Shown here piece by piece: positions 15,801 through 19,943 of a stretch of DNA of 19,943 nt. Both the position numbers and the translations under genes were made by a program. The DNA comes from Candidatus Woesearchaeota archaeon. Lineage in GTDB: Archaea; Nanobdellota; Nanobdellia; Woesearchaeales; GW2011-AR4. Within the stretch, counting starts at the first letter, position 1. The number at the start of each line of letters is the position of its first letter. Location: positions 1 to 19,943 of the forward strand of contig JACPMQ010000076.1 in assembly GCA_016185955.1 (NCBI GenBank), written 5' to 3'. The notes under the pieces were generated by a model. That model ran no database searches. It was not told where the DNA came from and saw only the letters and a list, made by a program, of their open reading frames with translations.

Positions 15801-15830
15801 AAAAACCCTTTATGCAGTGTTAGCAGTTAC
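15777..15830 (+). repeat. Dispersed intergenic repeat, copy 2
   Basis: This is the best partner of copy 1 (104-157): 51 of 54 positions agree by eye. It ends tgttagcagttac, a tail also seen at 19712-19724 and, inverted, at 19733-19745. It lies between the 469-residue gene and the TIM-barrel gene, so if transcribed it sits in their intergenic mRNA. Confidence 0.75.
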
Positions 15831-15852
15831 GTTTATTGCCTCAATTGTTTTC

Positions 15853-17262
15853 TTACCAATTTAGCATAGCATGATGTTTTTTAAAGTGATGGTAAATTGC
15901 CCACATAGCTCTTTTTATGCTTCCTTCAGTGCTTCTCCTGTCGAGTATTTTTTTCATAACATCTGTTTTAGTCTCTTTTTTCGGCTTTTGCTCTGCTTTT
16001 GCTTTAGTTGCCTTAAACAATTCGGAAAAGCCTTTGAATATTGAAGTGTAAGGGTTTAATAATGATTGTTTTTTATCTTCCTTCTTTTCTGTTTTTGCTC
16101 CCATTTCCTCGCCAGCTTCTTTAAGGTACCTCATTAACTCATCTCCTAAGGATTCCATTGCAGCTTTGACAGAAGTATCTACAACACCCAAAAGCTGAAA
16201 ATCTTCTTGCTCCCTCATCTTCCTGTAGTTTTCAATTTCTGCGTCAGTCCATGCATAAGCCCTAAAATCTATTTCAACTCTTCCAAGGTGCAAAGGTCCT
16301 CTTTGGTATTCTTGGCTATAAGACATTTCTGGCCTTGTCCTGAATAAATAATGCATAACCAAACATTGGTTGTGCAGCTTTCCAGGTTTTTTTGCCAATA
16401 ATTCAACTTCTATCATGGAGCTTTCAAAAGCAACCAGTAAATCAGGAGTTTCTGTCTTGCTTTGGTCTAATTGCAGCCTTTGTATGTTTCTTAAGTAAGG
16501 CTTAACCCAATGTATGTACATCCTGATAACCTCATAATGCTGCCTTAAAAATTTTAATGTAAATACTCTCCTGTTTTTCATTTCCTCAAAAGTATGCTCT
16601 TTCCATGCAAGAAAAGTTCTTAATTTTCTTTTAAGCACTTCCCTTACCTTCCTGTTGAAAGCTCCCCTCTCTCTTTCGACAACTTCATCAACATCTTCCT
16701 GCTTTTTTGGATGTGTTGAGAAAAACAAGTCAGGCAATGTTGTAAATTGCACTTCCCGCGCCATTCCATACACGGAAGCTGGATTTTTTGCGCCTTGCTC
16801 CACTAAATCAACCCAAATGCCCTTTAAGGTTATCTCAGCGCTTTCAGAACTTTTGCTGTCTGTGCAGCTGTCATAATAATAGCTTAACCTTTCATCTAAT
16901 ATTCTCAGCTCTCTCACTAACTGGAAAAGCTCTCTAACCATCTTTCCTATTGTTGCAAGAAATTGGCTTGCTTTGTCCTGCTGCAATCCCAATCTCTGCT
17001 GCGAAGCTCCAAAGAAAGCAGAATTTTCAGCAGCTGCAAATATATCTGTGATATTATAGATTTGAGGAAAGCCTGAATAATACCTCAAGTAATGCAGAAT
17101 CCAGAAATATGGCTCTTCAATGGAAATTCCATAGCCTTCATAATGAAGCCTATATCTTCGCGCAGGCTTTGGAAACCCTGTTTTAACATATTGCTCACGG
17201 GTTTCTTCTGCAATTTCCACTTCTTTAAAACCAAATTTTATAAGATCAGCTTCAGTTGCCAT
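15853..17262 (-). CDS. Conserved-looking large protein of unknown function
   Basis: 469 residues with no domain I recognise. No signal peptide or membrane helix is seen. The N-terminal 65 residues are rich in aromatics (RYRLHYEGYGISIEEPYFW), followed by mostly helical, charged sequence (about 85-130 and 195-265), a possible small beta region (LHNQCLVMHYLF ... LHLGRVEIDFRAYAW, about 296-338), a Lys/Glu/Ala-rich linker (about 385-440) and a basic C-terminal helix (SIKRAMWAIYHHFKKHH). A Shine-Dalgarno-like gaggttgat stands just before the ATG, which supports this start. It precedes the TIM-barrel and pilus-motor genes on the same strand after a 232-nt repeat-bearing gap, so a link to that operon is possible but unproven. 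Confidence 0.75.
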   Translation of the reverse strand: MATEADLIKFGFKEVEIAEETREQYVKTGFPKPARRYRLHYEGYGISIEEPYFWILHYLRYYSGFPQIYNITDIFAAAENSAFFGASQQRLGLQQDKASQFLATIGKMVRELFQLVRELRILDERLSYYYDSCTDSKSSESAEITLKGIWVDLVEQGAKNPASVYGMAREVQFTTLPDLFFSTHPKKQEDVDEVVERERGAFNRKVREVLKRKLRTFLAWKEHTFEEMKNRRVFTLKFLRQHYEVIRMYIHWVKPYLRNIQRLQLDQSKTETPDLLVAFESSMIEVELLAKKPGKLHNQCLVMHYLFRTRPEMSYSQEYQRGPLHLGRVEIDFRAYAWTDAEIENYRKMREQEDFQLLGVVDTSVKAAMESLGDELMRYLKEAGEEMGAKTEKKEDKKQSLLNPYTSIFKGFSELFKATKAKAEQKPKKETKTDVMKKILDRRSTEGSIKRAMWAIYHHFKKHHAMLNW

Positions 17263-17350
17263 CTATCAACCTCTTTGTATAAATTCTGTAGTATACTAAT
17301 CTGTATATTGTTCCTATTATGATATTTAAATGTTTCTGTAACGCAATCAT

Positions 17351-17363
17351 AATATTTTTAAAG
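17351..17363 (+). promoter_or_regulatory. TATA box of rpl35ae
   Basis: The sequence aatatttttaaag is centred about 28 nt before the ATG at 17385. This spacing supports the internal ATG over the upstream in-frame ATG at 17319, which would lie before the promoter. Confidence 0.6.
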
Positions 17364-17384
17364 CAGCTATCTTTACCTTGTTTC

Positions 17385-17642
17385 ATGGATGGCAGCATTG
17401 TAAATTTTAGAAGAGGAAGGCATACCCAAAAAATGAATCATATAATTATTTATCTTAGCGATATAAGCAACAGGAAAGAAGCTTCTAAATTAGTTGGAAA
17501 AACCGCAATATGGAAAAGCCCGGCAGGAAAGGAAATACATGGCAAAATAGCAAGCGCTCATGGCAATAAAGGCGCTGTGAGAGTTATTTTTGAAAAGGGC
17601 ATGCCAGGCCAAAGTGTTGGCCAAAAGGTAGAGATAAAATAA
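17385..17642 (+). CDS. rpl35ae: Large ribosomal subunit protein eL33 (L35Ae)
   Basis: 85 residues from the ATG at 17385. The family pattern is clear: MDGSIVNFRRGRHTQ at the N-terminus, the block LVGKTAIWKSPAGKEIHGKI, and the diagnostic HGNKGAVRVIFEKGMPGQSVGQKV. This protein binds the large ribosomal subunit and is found in eukaryotes and in some archaea, so it is a good lineage marker. An open frame extends 22 codons upstream, but those residues are not L35Ae-like and the TATA box lies inside them. It is convergent with the TMTC-like gene across a 39-nt AT-rich gap. Confidence 0.94.
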   Translation: MDGSIVNFRRGRHTQKMNHIIIYLSDISNRKEASKLVGKTAIWKSPAGKEIHGKIASAHGNKGAVRVIFEKGMPGQSVGQKVEIK

Positions 17643-17681
17643 TAGAGATAAACAAATATAAAATAATAAAATAAAATTTTC

Positions 17682-19496
17682 TTACTCCAATTTTTTTATG
17701 TACAGTTCCTTTTTTTCCAATCCAGCAGCAATCTCAAATTCTTTCTTTGCTTCCTCATTTTGCTTCATAAACTCAAATAATATTCCTAAATTATAATGCG
17801 CTTCTGCATAGTCTTTATCCAACCTTATTGCTTCCTTAAACTCTCCCATAGCCAAATCGAATTTCCCAATTCTTGCATAAGCCGCAGCTAAATCATTATG
17901 CGCTTTTGCATATCTTGGATTGATGTTTATTGCGGCATTAAACTGCTTGATTGCATCTTCCTCCATTTTTAAATCCAGATACACCAACCCTAATTTATCA
18001 TAGGTTTTATGATAAGGATTTATCTCGATTGATTTTTTCAAAATTTTTATTGATGCATTATACTGTCCTAATTTAGCGTATATTGCGCCTAAATTGGCCA
18101 ATGCCCTGAAATTATTGGGCTGTAATTCAACAGCCTTTTCAAATTCCATCTTTGCTTCATTAATTTTTCCAATTTTTTCGTATGTAAATCCTAAGTTATC
18201 ATGAGCCCTGCTGTTATTTGGATTGGTCTCAACAGTTTTGCTCCATAACACTAAATCATTTTTCCATTCCTTATTTCTCATAATAGCTCTTGATGAGTAA
18301 AATGCCAGAATTAATATAACAAAAACAATTATGCTATAAGCTAAAATTCTCTTTTTTTTTTCTTTGGCAAAATTATAAACTTTAAATAAAAAATATGAAG
18401 CCAGCAAAGAAAATGATATTGACGGAACATAAAGGTATCTTTCAGCCATGAAAATTTGCAATGGCAGCATATTTGACATAGGAATTAATGTTATAAAAAA
18501 CCAGAAAACAGAAAAAAACAGCACTTTATTTTTACGAAATTTTATTGCAGAAAATAAAATGAGCAACAGCAATAAGCCAGCCAAAAGCACCTTTAAGCCA
18601 AGTATAGTGCCTGCAGCTTTAATATCATAAAATAATGTTAATTTTAGTGGAATAAAAAGAAGGTAAATGTAGTAAGCATAAACTTCAAGCATGGTAAGCA
18701 TTGTAAGGTAAAAATTTCCTGCAAGATACTCTTGGCTTCTTCCAAATATCTGCAAGGCAAAAAACCTCAGAAAAAGATAAAAAATTATAATGGCAAAAAA
18801 AGGCGTGTAATCTTTTAATATATTTTTTAGCGGATTTGATTTCTGCTCGCTGGTTTTCTCCTTAGTAAAGCAGAATTCGTACAAAATAATGAGCAAAGGC
18901 AGCGTAATTGCTTCTTCAGAAGACAATAAAGCGAATATAAATAAAATTAAAGAAGCAAAAAAATAGCCCCTTTCGCCGGATTCTGAAAACTTCATGTAAA
19001 TATAAAAAGAAAAAAGCATGAAAAAAATGCCCAATAAGTCAAATCCTGCAGTTATGTTTGCAACTCTTTCAGTATGTATTGGATGCGCAGCAAATATTAA
19101 AGCAGATGTTAATGCAATCCATTTTTTTTTAATCATTTCAAAAATAATAAAAAACACAAGTATGGAAATGGCTGTATGAAAAAAAATGCTGTTAAAATGG
19201 TATAAAAACTCATTTTTGCCTGCAATAGAATAAATGAAAGTATAATGCAAAGTCCTTAAAGGTCTGTACAAGCCGTCAACATCCTCTTTAAAGAATACTG
19301 GAATGTTGGAAAATGACCTTATATCAGGATTTTCAAGAATAAAAATATGGTCGTCCCACACAAACTCATTCTGGAATATGTTAAAATAAGATATAACACT
19401 TAAGAGTATTATAACAAGGACAGATATGGTAAAACTATATTTTGAGGGCTTATTTTTTGAGGGCTTATTAACTAATGCCCCATTATGCGAAGTCAT
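17682..19496 (-). CDS. TMTC-like membrane glycosyltransferase with C-terminal TPR repeats
   Basis: 604 residues. An N-terminal multi-pass domain (about 9-11 helices between residues 21 and 401) carries the marks of the TMTC/GT-C group: FVWDDH (45-50) with the acidic pair, YRPLRTLHY (77-85), HPIHTERVANI (138-148), LLSSEEAITLP (190-200) and AERYLYVPSISF (351-362). A C-terminal array of about five TPR units (about 425-600, for example NNFRALANLGAIYAKLGQYN) follows. Relatives move sugars, such as mannose, from lipid carriers to proteins on the outer face. Donor and target are not known here. The N-terminus carries a tandem NKPSK-NKPSK duplication. By membrane topology the TPRs should face outside. 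Confidence 0.86.
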   Translation of the reverse strand: MTSHNGALVNKPSKNKPSKYSFTISVLVIILLSVISYFNIFQNEFVWDDHIFILENPDIRSFSNIPVFFKEDVDGLYRPLRTLHYTFIYSIAGKNEFLYHFNSIFFHTAISILVFFIIFEMIKKKWIALTSALIFAAHPIHTERVANITAGFDLLGIFFMLFSFYIYMKFSESGERGYFFASLILFIFALLSSEEAITLPLLIILYEFCFTKEKTSEQKSNPLKNILKDYTPFFAIIIFYLFLRFFALQIFGRSQEYLAGNFYLTMLTMLEVYAYYIYLLFIPLKLTLFYDIKAAGTILGLKVLLAGLLLLLILFSAIKFRKNKVLFFSVFWFFITLIPMSNMLPLQIFMAERYLYVPSISFSLLASYFLFKVYNFAKEKKKRILAYSIIVFVILILAFYSSRAIMRNKEWKNDLVLWSKTVETNPNNSRAHDNLGFTYEKIGKINEAKMEFEKAVELQPNNFRALANLGAIYAKLGQYNASIKILKKSIEINPYHKTYDKLGLVYLDLKMEEDAIKQFNAAININPRYAKAHNDLAAAYARIGKFDLAMGEFKEAIRLDKDYAEAHYNLGILFEFMKQNEEAKKEFEIAAGLEKKELYIKKLE

Positions 19497-19559
19497 AAGA
19501 TTATTTTAATTAACGCAATTAAAAATCTTTGTATAATCCTAAATATATATGAAACTTAA

Positions 19560-19706
19560 AGTGGCTGCTCCAAAATAAGGGGCGGTGGGTAAGTAGAAGA
19601 ATGTTAATTGTGCTATCAAAATGGCGTGTATCTGTAAGATATTTTTATGATAAAAAAGAATCAAGATGCGCCATTTTGCCTGTAGCGCGGCTCTGGAGCA
19701 GCCACT
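19560..19706. repeat. 147-nt nested inverted-repeat element (MITE-like or structured RNA)
   Basis: The outer arms agtggctgctcca (19560-19572) and tggagcagccact (19694-19706) are perfect 13-bp inverted repeats. Inside, caaaatggcg (19617-19626) pairs with cgccattttg (19669-19678), gtgcta (19610-19615) can pair with tagcgc (19683-19688), and an apical ttttta/taaaaa hairpin lies at about 19642-19656. One side has a G-rich unpaired stretch (about 19578-19589). No open reading frame is present. Terminal repeats suggest a non-autonomous transposable element; the nested stems could equally be an RNA. No target duplication is obvious. Confidence 0.6.
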
Positions 19707-19711
19707 TATAT

Positions 19712-19745
19712 TGTTAGCAGTTACGTTTTTTAGTAACTGCTAACA
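19712..19745. repeat. Hairpin made of two facing repeat tails
   Basis: tgttagcagttac (19712-19724) pairs with gtaactgctaaca (19733-19745) around gtttttta. Both arms are the 3' tail of the dispersed repeat, so this is a tail-to-tail junction of a plus-strand remnant with the minus-strand copy at 19733-19799. Confidence 0.7.
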
Positions 19746-19799
19746 GGACTTTGTTTGATAAGCGGGGTTTTTGCGAAAGTTTAATTTAGTGCTTGTGCG
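19733..19799 (-). repeat. Dispersed intergenic repeat, copy 3 (diverged)
   Basis: On the minus strand it starts cgcacaagcac, has the middle block ctttcgcaaaaacc, and ends tgttagcagttac. Relative to copies 1 and 2 it has extra bases after the first block and a longer, different variable stretch before the tail. Upstream it continues as ggctcc and then joins the 37-nt hairpin at 19805-19841. Confidence 0.65.
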
Positions 19800-19804
19800 G
19801 AGCC

Positions 19805-19841
19805 GTAAAAATTCCGCTGTTGCGAACAGCGGAATTTTTAC
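19805..19841. repeat. Perfect 37-nt hairpin (17-bp arms, 3-nt loop)
   Basis: gtaaaaattccgctgtt (19805-19821) is exactly complementary to aacagcggaatttttac (19825-19841), with loop gcg. It abuts gtgcttgtgcggagcc of the repeat copy on one side and a cagttacgtt tail on the other. The outer aaaaattcc/ggaattttt part is shared with the hairpin at 19903-19939, while the inner part differs. Confidence 0.85.
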
Positions 19842-19902
19842 CAGTTACGTTGGTAATCTTGCAATTCGGCATTGTTTTGCTTTGGTCGTTGCTCGTCATT
19901 GA

Positions 19903-19939
19903 CAAAAATTCCACCAATCCGAGATTGGTGGAATTTTTG
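19903..19939. repeat. Perfect 37-nt hairpin (17-bp arms, 3-nt loop)
   Basis: caaaaattccaccaatc (19903-19919) pairs exactly with gattggtggaatttttg (19923-19939), with loop cga. It is preceded by cattga, as is the hairpin at 7480-7516, and its left flank attgacaaaaa also resembles that hairpin's right arm. It ends 4 nt before the window edge, so its gene context is unknown. Confidence 0.85.
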
Positions 19940-19943
19940 ATTA

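Noticed and set aside
15501..15869. Plus-strand open frame across the repeat gap at 15.5-15.9 kb
   Set aside because: It begins inside the TIM-barrel gene, runs through the inverted repeats, and gives a composition-driven sequence with no domain.
17319..17384. A longer N-terminus for L35Ae
   Set aside because: The 22 extra residues are hydrophobic and unlike the family, and the TATA box lies inside this stretch.
104..19799. The repeat copies as a CRISPR array
   Set aside because: The copies are kilobases apart, lie in both orientations, have no regular spacers and no cas genes are present.
19712..19850. The repeat tails (tgttagcagttacg) as integron attC-like sites
   Set aside because: The ends do not fit the RYYYAAC/GTTRRRY core pattern and no integrase gene is in the window.

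Overview
The window looks like a chromosomal piece of an AT-rich DPANN archaeon, probably of the Woesearchaeota/Pacearchaeota (Nanoarchaeota) kind. The archaeal assignment rests on a ribosomal protein L35Ae gene, an Orc1/Cdc6 initiator, a tRNA-Thr with a 13-nt intron at the canonical 37/38 position, an archaeal-style pilus motor (FlaI/TadA-like ATPase plus two TadC/FlaJ-like membrane proteins), and TATA boxes about 25-30 nt before several start codons, which suggests leaderless transcripts. The finer placement is inference from the set of genes, which includes two long proteins of unknown role and a cysteine-rich membrane-anchored protein.

Layout. 1-265: hairpins and one copy of a dispersed repeat, then a 49-residue zinc-ribbon gene (266-415, +) with a clear Shine-Dalgarno site. 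511-5237 (-): a translationally coupled pair (ATGA overlap) of membrane proteins. The upstream gene encodes a GHKL/Hsp90-like ATPase with four membrane segments. The downstream gene encodes a transglutaminase-like cysteine hydrolase held between two membrane segments. The two share a C-terminal domain, and the second seems to carry a degenerate copy of the first one's ATPase/transducer part. This is the best candidate for an undescribed system. 5393-9696: hisS (+), a PEBP lipoprotein (-) overlapping hisS at the 3' ends, tRNA-Thr (-), a Trp/His-rich unknown protein (-), a small Cys-rich membrane protein (+) and orc1/cdc6 (+).

9761-17262 (-): read in transcription order, a 469-residue unknown protein, a repeat-bearing gap, a 733-residue TIM-barrel protein with a complete endonuclease IV-like metal set, a pilus-type ATPase overlapping it by 25 nt, two T2SS-F membrane proteins, and a MIP18/DUF59 protein. 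The last five are packed with gaps under 10 nt or overlap and probably form one operon. 17385-17642 (+) is rpl35ae. 17682-19496 (-) is a TMTC-like, TPR-containing membrane glycosyltransferase candidate.

19497-19943 has no gene. It holds a 147-nt nested inverted-repeat element, an inverted copy of the dispersed repeat, and two perfect 37-nt hairpins. A third hairpin with the same geometry (17-bp arms, 3-nt loop) lies at 7480-7516. The repeat family and the hairpins tend to lie next to each other in intergenic DNA, so they may be parts of one modular non-coding element.
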